Source: an uncultured Leucobacter sp. (GTDB lineage Bacteria; Actinomycetota; Actinomycetes; Actinomycetales; Microbacteriaceae). From it: DNA of 57,809 nucleotides. Position 1 is the first letter of the stretch. Every line of letters starts with the position of its first letter. Below the pieces are notes generated by a model. It saw only the letters and a list, made by a program, of their open reading frames with translations, did not search any database and was not told the origin of the DNA. Of the stretch, positions 44,205-53,600 are shown piece by piece. Made by a program: the position numbers and the translations under genes. Where the stretch lies: positions 1-57,809 of the forward strand of contig CALCJF010000110.1 in assembly GCA_937967375.1 (NCBI GenBank). Direction: 5' to 3'.

Positions 44205-44523
44205 GGAGGCCTCCTTTGTTGTACTCGTACAATTTTGCCCTACTTCGAGCACTACAGCCGCGCATACCGCGCAGATCAGCGCCAAAGCACAATCTTCGCG
44301 GATTTTCGTGTGTTCTTGCTGCTGTTTGGTGCTTTAGCGCTGACGTGGCGGGCAGCGGTTTTCTCGGAGATCGACGCGAACGACGGATCGGTTGTCCCAA
44401 ACGGGTCGGTATTTTTGGTCGATTCCGCATTTTCCGATGATTGCCTTGATCCGATCGGTCGCCGGCGCAACACCGAAAGGATCACCCGGCCTGTCAGCGT
44501 GCCTCGACTCTGACCGGTGCACC
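44205..44523 (-). other. Untranslated region between rluB and tyrA with inverted repeats
   Basis: These 319 bases hold no recognisable gene and are visibly less GC-rich than their flanks. Next to tyrA the ribosome site lies in a perfect palindrome GGAGGCCTCC (44205-44214). TTGTAC-TC-GTACAA (44219-44232) is an operator-like inverted repeat. Further upstream, two 15-base arms (44276-44290 and 44329-44343) pair with one mismatch around a 38-base loop. Together they could form a regulated leader for tyrA, or a terminator plus promoter region after rluB. Confidence 0.5.
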
Positions 44524-45561
44524 TCAGCGGGTGTGGGGGTTGCCTTTCGCTGCGATTCCGCGCATGCCCTTCGCACCCTTGCCGTCACCAGGCCTGCCGG
44601 CAGTGATCTGCTTCGTGCGCGCGCGGCCCGACTTGCCGTCTGCAGCCTTGCCGGCGGGCTTGCCGCCAGAGCCCTTCGCACCCTTGCCGCCCGTCTTCCC
44701 GCCTTCGGCCTTGCGACCACCAGCGGGTGCAGCCTGGGTGCCCCCGGCAGCTGCGGCGCTGAGCAGCGCGCCGCGCTCTCCCGCTGACAGCTCGCGAAGC
44801 TCACCCACGCGCTGCGTGCCAAGATTCAGCGGCCCAAACTGGCGCCGCACGAGTTCGTCGACCGGGTGCCCGACCTCGGCGAGCATGCGGCGAACGATGC
44901 GGTTGCGACCCGAGTGCAGCGTGACCTCGACGAGCGAGTGCGATTTCGAGGTGCCGCCGGGCAAGAGTTTCGCGGCATCGGCGTGTATCGGCCCGTCGCT
45001 CAGCTCCACGCCGTCGCGCAGCTGCTGAATGACGGCCGGTGTGACCCGGCCACGTACCTTGGCGATATACGTCTTCTGCACGCCGAAGCTCGGGTGCGCA
45101 AGCTTGTGGGCCAGGTCGCCGTCGTTCGTGAGGATCAGCAGGCCCGACGTGTCGGTGTCGAGACGCCCGACGTTGTAGAGCCGCTCCCCCACCGGGTCGG
45201 TGAACTCGCGCAGGTCCGGGCGCCCGTTCTCGTCGCTCATGGTCGACACGACACCGCGCGGTTTGTTCAGCACGAAGTATCGCTTCGTCGTGTCCATCTG
45301 AACGATGACCCCGTCGACGCGCACCACGTCGACGTCTGGGTCGATCCTCGAACCCATCTCGAACACGACCTCGTCGTTCACCGTCACGCGACCGCTCGTG
45401 ATCAGAGTTTCGCAGGCGCGACGCGATGCGACGCCCGCGTGAGCGAGCGCCTTCTGCAAGCGTGGCAGGTGCTCGTTCTGAGACTCGCGGTCGCCGCGAC
45501 CCTCGGCTTCGTCGTCGCCCCAGTTGCCGTCGTCGACATAATCGACGTCATAGCTCGTCAT
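44524..45561 (-). CDS. rluB: 23S rRNA pseudouridine synthase (RluB/RsuA family)
   Basis: It converts a uridine in large-subunit rRNA to pseudouridine. The 345-residue protein has an acidic N-terminus, an S4 RNA-binding domain (RLQKALAHAGVASRRACE near residue 35) and the catalytic RLDTDTSGLLILTNDG near residue 135 (Asp). TLHSGRNRIVRRMLAEVGHPV lies near 215. A roughly 75-residue C-terminal tail of Gly, Lys and Ala (GGKTGGKGAKGSGGK style) is disordered and basic, probably adding non-specific RNA affinity. It overlaps scpB by four bases (ATGA). Confidence 0.93.
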   Translation of the reverse strand: MTSYDVDYVDDGNWGDDEAEGRGDRESQNEHLPRLQKALAHAGVASRRACETLITSGRVTVNDEVVFEMGSRIDPDVDVVRVDGVIVQMDTTKRYFVLNKPRGVVSTMSDENGRPDLREFTDPVGERLYNVGRLDTDTSGLLILTNDGDLAHKLAHPSFGVQKTYIAKVRGRVTPAVIQQLRDGVELSDGPIHADAAKLLPGGTSKSHSLVEVTLHSGRNRIVRRMLAEVGHPVDELVRRQFGPLNLGTQRVGELRELSAGERGALLSAAAAGGTQAAPAGGRKAEGGKTGGKGAKGSGGKPAGKAADGKSGRARTKQITAGRPGDGKGAKGMRGIAAKGNPHTR

Positions 45562-46235
45562 TCTGAGAACCCCTCACTCGGATCGTCAAGCAACGGTGCA
45601 ATCGGCGGCAGTTCATCGATGCTCGAGATACCGAGGTACCCGAGCAGCGAGTCGTCGGTGCCGTAAAGGATCGCGCCGGTCTCGTTGTCGTGCCCCACCT
45701 CGGTGACGAGGCCTCTGCCGACCAGTGTGCGCACCACGCTGTCGACATTCACGGCGCGCACCGAGGCAATCGCGCCACGCGAAATCGGCTGTCGGTAGGC
45801 GATCACCGCGAGCGTCTCGAGCGCTGCCTGCGAGAGCCTGGTCGGGCTCTGCTGCTGCACGAAATCGGCAACGATCACATCGAGTGCTTCGCGCACGTAG
45901 AAGCGATAGCCGCCGGCGACCTCGCGCAACTCGAAGCCACGCTGCGGCCCGTCGCCCAGGCCGTCGTAGTCGGCGACGAGCGCATCAAGCGCGTGCCTCA
46001 CCTCACGCACGGGGCGGTCGACCGCCGTTGCGAGATGCACCGCGCCGATGGGCTCGTCGGCTACGAGCAGCAGTGCCTCGAGCTGCTGCTGCAGCGGTAA
46101 CGTGCGTCGTGCGTCGGCGAGCGCCTGGTTGGTGTCCGCCGTGTCGGCCTCGGTCGCGTCGGTAACCTCGGTCACGTCGGTCACCTCGGTCACGTCGGTC
46201 ACCTCGATCGTGTCGGTAGTCCTGCTATCCGTCAT
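45558..46235 (-). CDS. scpB: Segregation and condensation protein B
   Basis: It is a winged-helix partner of ScpA in the SMC condensin complex that compacts chromosomes. The protein has about 225 residues and two winged-helix domains: LQQQLEALLLVADEPIGAV near residue 50 and SQAALETLAVIAYRQPISRG with TEVGHDNETGAILYGT further on. The N-terminal 40 residues are low-complexity Thr-Glu-Val-Thr-Asp repeats. The ATG at 46235, with GGAG, is preferred over a GTG at 46244. It overlaps the scpA end and couples to rluB. Confidence 0.93.
   Translation of the reverse strand: MTDSRTTDTIEVTDVTEVTDVTEVTDATEADTADTNQALADARRTLPLQQQLEALLLVADEPIGAVHLATAVDRPVREVRHALDALVADYDGLGDGPQRGFELREVAGGYRFYVREALDVIVADFVQQQSPTRLSQAALETLAVIAYRQPISRGAIASVRAVNVDSVVRTLVGRGLVTEVGHDNETGAILYGTDDSLLGYLGISSIDELPPIAPLLDDPSEGFSE
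46159..46206. repeat. 18-base tandem repeat inside the scpB N-terminal coding region
   Basis: The unit GTCACGTCGGTCACCTCG recurs about two and a half times, with partly diverged copies on either side, and encodes the repeated TEVTDV segment of ScpB. Copy number could vary in frame without affecting the folded domains. Confidence 0.7.
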
Positions 46236-47121
46236 AGTCTCCACCCAGTGTTGAGAGATCTTCGTCAGAGAAGTCGCTTCCGGTCCATTCCACCCGCAGC
46301 TCGCCGAGCGGCTCGGCCTGTTCGAACATCACGGCGTCGCGTCGATACAGCTCGAGGATCGCCAAGAACCGTGCCACGACTACCCCGCGGTCGGTGGCCA
46401 CGTCGATGCCAGCGACCAGCTCGCGAAAACTGCGAGCGCCTCCAGTGCGCAGCAGCGAGACCACGACGGCCGCCTGTTCTCGAATCGAGACGAGCGGAGC
46501 GTGCAGGTGTTCGAGGCCGACCATCGGAATCTCACGCGGCGCAAACGCGAGGGTTGCGAGCGCGGCGAAGTCGGCGGGCGAAAGCGTCCACTTCAGTTCT
46601 GGCCCGCGGTCGCGGTACTTCTGCTCGAGCGGTACCTGCCGCGGGTGCCGCGCCTGCTCTGCGGCGAGCCGCTCACTGAACCAGGCGCTCGCCTGCTTGA
46701 ACGCGCGGTACTGCAGCAGTCTCGCGAAGAGCAGGTCTCGAGCTTCGAGCAGCGCGACGTCTTCGGCGTCGACCACCTCGCCCTGCGGCAGCAGGCTCGC
46801 GATCTTCAAGTCGAGCAGCGTCGCCGCGACCACCAAGAACTCCGAGGCGCGATCCAGCTCGACCACCCCCTGCCCCTCGAATCTCGCGAGATAGGCGATG
46901 AACTCGTCGGTGACGAGGCTCAGCGAGATCTCGGTGATGTCGAGCTCGTGCTTCGTGATCAGGCTGAGCAGAAGGTCGAAGGGGCCGTCGAACGCCTGCA
47001 TCGAGACGCGAAACGCCTGTTCGTCGGCCTCGGTGTCGCTGGGCTCCTCATCAGGGGTGCTGTCAATCGCCCCTGGGGCATCAGAAAGCGACTCGTTCTC
47101 GGCCGCCCCCTGCTCAGTCAT
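46225..47121 (-). CDS. scpA: Segregation and condensation protein A
   Basis: This is the kleisin subunit bridging SMC heads. The protein has about 298 residues: an acidic disordered N-terminus, then the kleisin start MQAFDGPFDLLLSLITKHEL and DITEISLSLVTDEFIAYL. Further on come EFLVVAATLLDLKIASLLP and a C-terminal winged helix with FLAILELYRRDAVMFEQ. The start is ATG 47121 or TTG 47130. It lies between the ParA-like gene and scpB in the order common to actinobacteria. Confidence 0.93.
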   Translation of the reverse strand: MTEQGAAENESLSDAPGAIDSTPDEEPSDTEADEQAFRVSMQAFDGPFDLLLSLITKHELDITEISLSLVTDEFIAYLARFEGQGVVELDRASEFLVVAATLLDLKIASLLPQGEVVDAEDVALLEARDLLFARLLQYRAFKQASAWFSERLAAEQARHPRQVPLEQKYRDRGPELKWTLSPADFAALATLAFAPREIPMVGLEHLHAPLVSIREQAAVVVSLLRTGGARSFRELVAGIDVATDRGVVVARFLAILELYRRDAVMFEQAEPLGELRVEWTGSDFSDEDLSTLGGDYDG

Positions 47122-47138
47122 CGCGGTCAAGACATGGC

Positions 47139-48002
47139 CTAGGCGACGACGCCCCGCTGCACGAGCTCGCGGGCCAGCTTGAGATATGCCTCAGAAGCTG
47201 CGTTCGACGGCGCGTACTCGAGCACCGACTTCGCCGCGATCTGTGCGTCGGGCAGCTTCACGGTGCGACCGATCACGGTGTCGAACACCTGGTCGCCGAA
47301 CGTGTCGACGACGCGTTCGAGCACCTCGCGCGCGTGCAGCGTGCGCGGGTCGTACATGGTCGCAAGAATGCCGTCGAGCTCGAGGGCCGGGTTGAGGCGG
47401 TCGCGCACTTTGTCGATGGTTTCGACGAGCAGCGCGACGCCTCGCAGCGCGAAGTACTCGCAGGCGAGCGGGATCAGCACACCGTGGCTGGCGGTCAGCG
47501 CGTTGACGGTGAGCAGCCCGAGCGACGGCTGGCAGTCGATCAGAATGACGTCGTAGTCTGCCGCAACCTTGCGCAGCACCCCCGCGAGAATCTGCTCGCG
47601 AGCCACCTCGCTCACCAGGTGCACCTCGGCCGCGCTCAGATCGATGTTCGCGGGGATGATGTCGAGCCCCTCGGTCGAAGTCTGCTGAATCGCCTCGCGA
47701 GGATCTTTCAGGTGCCCGAGCATGAGGTCGTAGATCGTCGGCACGTCATGTGCGGGCACCCCGAGGCCTGCCGAGAGCGCGCCCTGCGGGTCGAAGTCGA
47801 CCGCGAGCACCCGACGCCCATAGCGCGCGAGCGCCGCGGCGAGGTTGATCGTGCTGGTGGTCTTGCCGACCCCGCCCTTCTGGTTGCACATCGCGATGAT
47901 GCGGGCGGGCCCGTGGCGCTCGAGCTTCGCCGGCGCGGGAATGATGCGCTCGGGGCGACCGGTCGGCCCTACTTCAGGCTGTTTCGCCGCGCGTGTGCCC
48001 AC
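47139..48002 (-). CDS. ParA/Soj-family ATPase upstream of scpAB
   Basis: The P-loop ATPase is related to chromosome-partitioning ParA. The 287-residue protein has the deviant Walker A CNQKGGVGKTTSTINLAAAL near residue 40, Walker A' VDFDPQGALSAGLG, and IDCQPSLGLLTVNAL near 145. In actinobacteria a second ParA-like protein of this kind is encoded beside scpAB and is distinct from the oriC-linked ParA; no parB is present here. GAAAGGGG supports the GTG at 48002; an open frame continues 18 codons upstream to another GTG (48056). Confidence 0.9.
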   Translation of the reverse strand: MGTRAAKQPEVGPTGRPERIIPAPAKLERHGPARIIAMCNQKGGVGKTTSTINLAAALARYGRRVLAVDFDPQGALSAGLGVPAHDVPTIYDLMLGHLKDPREAIQQTSTEGLDIIPANIDLSAAEVHLVSEVAREQILAGVLRKVAADYDVILIDCQPSLGLLTVNALTASHGVLIPLACEYFALRGVALLVETIDKVRDRLNPALELDGILATMYDPRTLHAREVLERVVDTFGDQVFDTVIGRTVKLPDAQIAAKSVLEYAPSNAASEAYLKLARELVQRGVVA

Positions 48003-48110
48003 TTCGACGCCCCTTTCGCGATCTCTCTTGCGTTGACGTTCAATCCTATCGCCCACTCTCGCCCGGCCCTCACTGAGATCAGGGCACAGCAGACGGGCCT
48101 GCCAAAATAT

Positions 48111-48159
48111 TTCCCTCTTAGGCCCCTTATGGGAACATCATTAGGGGCCTAAGAGGGAA
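48111..48159 (-). terminator. Perfect 17-bp inverted repeat (strong hairpin) before parA
   Basis: TTCCCTCTTAGGCCCCT (48111-48127) and AGGGGCCTAAGAGGGAA (48143-48159) are exact reverse complements with a 15-base spacer that can pair partly. It lies 33 bases after the stop of the hypothetical gene at 48192. On the minus strand it is followed by ATATTTTGG, so it probably terminates the transcript of that gene and separates it from parA. It is unusually long and perfect. Confidence 0.7.
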
Positions 48160-48191
48160 GCATTCGCGGGGTGAATGGCTCTGTGACCGTA

Positions 48192-48839
48192 TTAGGCGCG
48201 AGGCGGCTCGAGGTGCTTGGTGAGTTCGTCGAGCAGCGCCTGAATCTGCGGCTCGACGAATCGCTGCACGGCGGCCTGCACGCGAGGCCGGTGTTCCGTC
48301 AACGCGAAGCACAGGCGCTGACCGATGTCACCGGCGAAACGGTCGGCCAGTTCGATCTCGAGGCGAATGCGCCGTTTCTCTTCACCGCTCAGCGGAGGCC
48401 TGGGCAGCGGGGGCTCCGGTTTCGTCTGCTCGGCAAGCTCGGCCATGGTGAAGAGAAAAGGCTGCTCGTCGTCTGTTTCGGGATCGAGATCGACTCCCTC
48501 GTATTCGGGTTCGAGCCCTGACCCGGGGTCGAAGCCGCCCGCGTTCCAGAGTTGCTCGCCGGTGAGCTCGGCGTGCAGAGCGGGCAGCTCATGCTCAGTG
48601 TAGTCATCGACCGCGCGATCGATGATCCTCTGCATTCTGCTCACTAGTGCGTGCACGACCTGGTGCGGAGCATCGCCCTCGAGCCCGGCCGCCACAAGAA
48701 ACGGCGACCCTGTGCAGCGACGGCACATGCGCGATCGCCCGCGGTGTGTGCCCGGAGCCCAGCCGGGAAGCCAGCGCAGCCATGCGTCAACCGCAGCACT
48801 GACCTTCGCGGCTACGGGATCTTCGTTTGGCTCGCTCAT
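48192..48839 (-). CDS. Conserved actinobacterial hypothetical protein
   Basis: The 215-residue soluble protein has an N-terminal CRRC pair (RGRSRMCRRCTGSPF), Trp-rich WLRWLPGWAPGTHRG, an acidic middle (PETDDEQPFLFTMAELAEQ) and a helical C-terminus with repeated heptad-like Leu. There is no known domain that I can name. It overlaps the upstream membrane-protein gene by four bases, so it is the last gene of a three-gene run after rpoC. Confidence 0.65.
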   Translation of the reverse strand: MSEPNEDPVAAKVSAAVDAWLRWLPGWAPGTHRGRSRMCRRCTGSPFLVAAGLEGDAPHQVVHALVSRMQRIIDRAVDDYTEHELPALHAELTGEQLWNAGGFDPGSGLEPEYEGVDLDPETDDEQPFLFTMAELAEQTKPEPPLPRPPLSGEEKRRIRLEIELADRFAGDIGQRLCFALTEHRPRVQAAVQRFVEPQIQALLDELTKHLEPPRA

Positions 48840-49387
48840 CTCCCCTCCCCGTCACTCTCGTCGCGGGGGTCCGCCCAGGGATCCTCGTCGGTGCCCGCCC
48901 AGTCGGGACCAAGCTCGCCACGCTTCTCCCAGGGCCAGCGCGGTGCTGGCCGATCGGTGTAGACGCGACGCAGCAGCACCGCCCAGCACAGCACCGTCGC
49001 AAGCGCCCACGAAACCGCAAGCGCGAGCACGTACGGGCTCAGCCATGTGTCAGTCAATGAGAGCCCCAACAGCGTGCCCACGAGGCCCCACAGCAGATAG
49101 CCGCCGAACGAGGCCACGAGCAGGTGCCGCCACGAGAACTGGCGTCGACCACGCAGCAACAGCAGCGATTGCGACCACAGCAACCAGACGAGCAAACCCA
49201 GGCACAACAGCACCGGCACCGCCGTCGCGCTGAAGCCGATGCCCGGTGTCGACACCGGGCCTCCCCCTGAGGCGAGCGAGATCAGCGACCACGCCGTGAG
49301 CATCAGCGCGAACCCTGCAATTGCCACCGCGAATACCAAACCCAAGACGTAGCCTCGGGTCACGCCTCGACGGTGGCGGTCGGTCAC
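48836..49387 (-). CDS. Membrane protein of unknown function (four hydrophobic segments)
   Basis: The 183-residue protein has segments near residues 13-35 (YVLGLVFAVAIAGFALML), 47-67, 85-105 and 118-140, and a charged C-terminus ending DPWADPRDESDGEGR. No family motif is recognised. It overlaps both neighbours by four bases, which indicates coupled translation with the protein encoded at 49384-50418 and the soluble protein at 48192. Confidence 0.6.
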   Translation of the reverse strand: MTDRHRRGVTRGYVLGLVFAVAIAGFALMLTAWSLISLASGGGPVSTPGIGFSATAVPVLLCLGLLVWLLWSQSLLLLRGRRQFSWRHLLVASFGGYLLWGLVGTLLGLSLTDTWLSPYVLALAVSWALATVLCWAVLLRRVYTDRPAPRWPWEKRGELGPDWAGTDEDPWADPRDESDGEGR

Positions 49388-50418
49388 GGCTGCTTCGCCT
49401 GCACCTCAGCCAGCGCTGTCTCGTACTCGGTAATAGCCTCGGCGTTCAGGCGCTTCATCTTGCGCCCGCGCGCCCCGATCCACGCGCCGAACCAGACTGC
49501 GACCTCACGCGCAACGATGCCAGCAATGAGCACCGGGAAGATCAGTCCGTACTCAGAGAGCAGCGAGAGCGGCTGCAGGCTCACAACCTCGCCGCTGAAA
49601 CGGTCGCCGAGCGCACTGCCCGCGAGCGTCGCACCCCAGGTAAAGATTGCGACGAGCAGGCCGCCAAGCACGTATGCCCACCAGCCCGCGCGGCCAACGA
49701 TCAGCACGAGCAATACGAAGCCCACGAAGAACCCGACCACGGCAGCAGCGAAGCTCCAGCTGAGCACCAGAGGCAGCAGCCCCTCGCTCAAGAACGTCGA
49801 TGGCGGGTAGCTCGGGGCGATCCAGAGGGCAAGCACACCCGCGTACACGAGCGCAAACGCCACAGCCCCGAGCAGTGCGATCAGAACGCCCGCGCCGCGG
49901 TTGCCTCGCATCTCGGGGGGCATTGGGCTCTGCATGTAGAGCGCGGCCATCGGGTGGTCGGCGCTGATGCGAATCTCGCCGTCACGCGCCGGAGGTAGCT
50001 CGGCATCGGCAACGCTCGCGGCCTCCGTGGCGAGCACCTCGGTCGCAGCCGGGGTCTCTTCGGTCAGCGCTGCGGTAGCGACCGCACCGGTGGCCACGCT
50101 GGCTGCGCCGCCTTCGCGCTGCGGGTGCGCCGCGAAAATCTCTTCTGCGGTTTCGAGCTTGCCCGCGCTCGGCGCTTCGGTCGGCTGCGCAATGACGGGG
50201 CGCTCCGAGGTTGAGGTTGAGACCGAGCTCGATACCGTCTTTGCTGCGTCACCATCGGCAGCTGCGACGTCAGCCGCGTCCGCAGTCGCGCCCGAGGCGT
50301 TGGCGTCTGCCGCGGGAGCCGCTACCTCGGCCGCGCGCTCGACAGCGGCGAGCACCTGGGTGTTGGTTGCTTCAGCCTGCTCGACGGGGGCTCCCGCCTG
50401 CTCGCGATCTTCGCTCAT
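49384..50418 (-). CDS. Membrane protein with a long Ala/Thr-rich acidic N-terminus
   Basis: In this 344-residue protein the first 160 residues are low-complexity and acidic (Ala, Thr, Glu, Asp, Val), predicted disordered and cytoplasmic. Four or five membrane segments follow from GVLIALLGAVAFALVYAGVL to VLIAGIVAREVAVWFGAW, then a basic C-terminus RGRKMKRLNAEAITEYE. The ATG at 50418 has AGGTGAGG upstream. Function is unknown; it is the first gene after the rpoC terminator. Confidence 0.65.
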   Translation of the reverse strand: MSEDREQAGAPVEQAEATNTQVLAAVERAAEVAAPAADANASGATADAADVAAADGDAAKTVSSSVSTSTSERPVIAQPTEAPSAGKLETAEEIFAAHPQREGGAASVATGAVATAALTEETPAATEVLATEAASVADAELPPARDGEIRISADHPMAALYMQSPMPPEMRGNRGAGVLIALLGAVAFALVYAGVLALWIAPSYPPSTFLSEGLLPLVLSWSFAAAVVGFFVGFVLLVLIVGRAGWWAYVLGGLLVAIFTWGATLAGSALGDRFSGEVVSLQPLSLLSEYGLIFPVLIAGIVAREVAVWFGAWIGARGRKMKRLNAEAITEYETALAEVQAKQP

Positions 50419-50567
50419 CGCCTCACCTCTCGTTGCTTCGCGAGTATGGGCGAGGATCCGCACACACCGCTTTGCTCGACAGCGTAGTTGCTGCGCGCCC
50501 GGTGCCTGCGTAGCGGCCGCGGGTGTCGCTGAAAACGGCTTTGCCGCGATCCCCCGCCCCGAAACAG

Positions 50568-50612
50568 CGAGGGCCGCTACCGAACATCTCTCGATGTCGG
50601 TAGCGGCCCTCG
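50568..50612 (-). terminator. rpoC transcription terminator
   Basis: A 15-bp perfect stem (50568-50582 with 50598-50612) continues after one bulged A into a further five pairs (ACATC/GATGT) closed by a TCTC loop. It starts 25 bases after the rpoC stop. The tail on the minus strand (CTGTTTC) is only weakly U-rich, but the stem is very strong. Confidence 0.75.
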
Positions 50613-50637
50613 ACCCTCCTCGTCAGAGGCTCAACCC

Positions 50638-53600
50638 CTACGAGTAGTCAGAAGGATTGAACTCCTCTGCGGTGAAGGTGTCGTAGTCGACGAACGACAG
50701 GTCGTTCTCGTCGAAGCCGCTGTCAGTTGCGAACAGGCGGCTCGGGTAGCGCTCCGCCTTCGCTTCTTCGGTCGCCTCGACGTCGACATCGCGATACACG
50801 CCCAGACCGGTACCGGCCGGGATGAGCTTACCGATGATGACGTTCTCCTTGAGACCGATGAGCGGATCGCGCGATCCCTCCATCGCGGCCTGCGTGAGCA
50901 CGCGAGTCGTCTCCTGGAACGATGCGGCCGACAGCCACGACTCGGTCGCGAGCGACGCCTTGGTGATACCCATCACCTCGGGGCGAGCGGTCGCGGCGCG
51001 CTTGCCGTCGACGAGCGCCTCGCGGTTGATGCGCTGGTAGCGTGCGCGGTCGACGAGCTCGCCCGGAAGCAGCTCGGTCTCGCCGTGGTCGACCACGGTG
51101 ACCTTGCGCAGCATCTGGCGCACGATGACCTCGATGTGCTTGTCGTGAATCGGCACGCCCTGCGAACGGTACACGCCCTGCACACCCTCAACGAGGTACT
51201 TCTGCACAGCGCGCTCGCCCGGAATATGCTTGCCATTCTCGGTCGAACCGACCTGAAGGATGTCCTTCGGGTCAAGGGTGCCCTGCAGGAACGGCTGGCC
51301 GAGCTCGACGTGGTCACCGTCTTCGACGATGAGCGTCGCGCGCTTCAGCACGGGGTACGCCTTCTCTTCGCTGCCGTCGTCGGGTACGAGCAAGATGCTA
51401 CGGCCCTTCGGCGTATCTTCGATCGTAATGCGACCTGCGGCCTCTGCGATCGGCGATGCACCCTTGGGGGTACGCGCCTCGAAGAGCTCCTGCACGCGGG
51501 GCAGACCCTGCGTGATGTCGGCTGCCGAAGCAGAACCACCGGTGTGGAAGGTACGCATCGTCAGCTGGGTACCGGGCTCACCAATCGACTGCGCGGCGAT
51601 GATGCCAACGGCCTCACCGATGTCGACGCGCTGGCCGGTTGCGAGCGAGCGGCCGTAGCAGGTTGCGCAGACGCCGACTGCAGACTCGCAGCTCAGCACC
51701 GAGCGAACCTTGATCTCGGTCACGCCTGCCTCGACAAGTGCATCGATCAGCACGTCGCCGACATCGCTGCCAGCTTCTGCAATGACCTTGCCCTTGGGGT
51801 CGACCGCAGCGGTTGCGAGGGTACGTGCGTAGACCGAGTTCTCGACGTTCTCGTCACGAACGAGGGTGCCGTTCGCATCGACTGCCGCGATAACCAGCTC
51901 GAGGCCACGGGTCGTGCCGCAATCCTCTTCGCGAATGATCACGTCCTGCGACACGTCGACGAGACGACGGGTCAGGTAGCCCGAGTCAGCGGTACGGAGT
52001 GCCGTATCTGCCAGACCCTTACGAGCACCGTGGGTCGCGATGAAGTACTCCGCCACCGACAGGCCCTCGCGGTACGAGTTGATGATCGGGCGGGGAATAA
52101 TCTCACCCTTCGGGTCAGACACGAGGCCGCGCATACCCGAGATGTTACGGATCTGCAGCCAGTTACCACGAGCACCCGACGAGACCATACGGAAGATGGT
52201 GTTGTCTTCGGTGTACGCCTCCTTCATGGCTGCGGCAACCTCGTCAGTCGCCTCGGTCCAGATCTCGACGAGCTCGCTGTGACGCTCGGCATCGGTGATG
52301 AGGCCCTTGTCGAACTTCTTCTGCACTGCGGCGGCGGCCTTTTCGTGATCCGCGAGGATCTGCGCCTTGCCCGCGGGGGTGACGATGTCGCTGAGCGCAA
52401 CGGTGACACCCGAGCGAGTGGCCCAGTGGAAGCCGGCATCCTTGATGCGGTCGAGCGTTGCCGCGACCTCAACCTTCGGGTACCGCTCTGCCAGGTCGTT
52501 GACGAGAGTCGAAAGGCTGCCCTTATCTGCGACCCGCTCGAAGTACGGGTAGGTCGTCGGAAGCGCCTCGTTGAAGATCGCACGGCCGAGGGTGGTCTCG
52601 ACGACCACCGGACGCTCGCTCGTTACGCCCGAAGCATCGGTGTAGCCGGTCAGACGCAGCTTCACCTTCGCGCCGAGATCGAGGGTGCCCTCGTCCATTG
52701 CGAGGATCGCCTCAGAGATCGAGCCGAATGCGCGACCCTCGCCCGCCGAACCAGCCTTCACGGTGGTCAGGTGGTGCAGGCCGATGATCATGTCCTGCGA
52801 AGGCAGGGTCACGGGGCGACCGTCAGAGGGCTTCAGGATGTTGTTCGAAGCGAGCATCAGCACGCGTGCCTCTGCCTGCGCCTCGACCGACAGCGGCAGG
52901 TGCACTGCCATCTGGTCACCATCGAAGTCAGCGTTGAACGCAGCACACACGAGGGGGTGCAGCTGGATCGCCTTGCCCTCGACGAGCTGAGGCTCGAACG
53001 CCTGAATACCGAGGCGGTGCAGCGTCGGTGCGCGGTTCAGCAGCACGGGGCGCTCGCGGATGATCTCCTCGAGCACGTCCCAGACCTCGCTGCGGGCGCG
53101 CTCAACCATGCGCTTTGCGGCCTTGATGTTCTGTGCGTGCGACAGATCGATCAGGCGCTTGATGACGAACGGCTTGAACAGCTCGAGCGCCATGTCCTTC
53201 GGCAGGCCACACTGGTGCAGCTTGAGCTGCGGGCCGACGACGATGACCGAACGGCCCGAGTAGTCGACTCGTTTACCGAGCAGGTTCTGGCGGAAACGAC
53301 CCTGCTTGCCCTTGAGCATGTCGCTGAGCGACTTCAGGGCGCGGTTGCCGGTGCCCGTTACAGGACGCCCACGGCGACCGTTGTCGAACAGTGCGTCGAC
53401 GGCCTCCTGCAGCATGCGCTTCTCGTTGTTCACGATGATCTCGGGAGCCCCGAGGTCGAGCAGACGACGCAGACGGTTGTTGCGGTTGATCACGCGACGG
53501 TAGAGGTCGTTCAGATCCGAAGTGGCGAAACGGCCACCGTCGAGCTGCACCATCGGGCGCAGCTCCGGCGGGATCACGGGAACCACGTCGAGCACCATCG

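Noticed and set aside
46159..46206. Regularly spaced short repeats that could suggest CRISPR
   Set aside because: The repeats are contiguous, 18 bases long, in frame within scpB, and have no spacers or cas genes.
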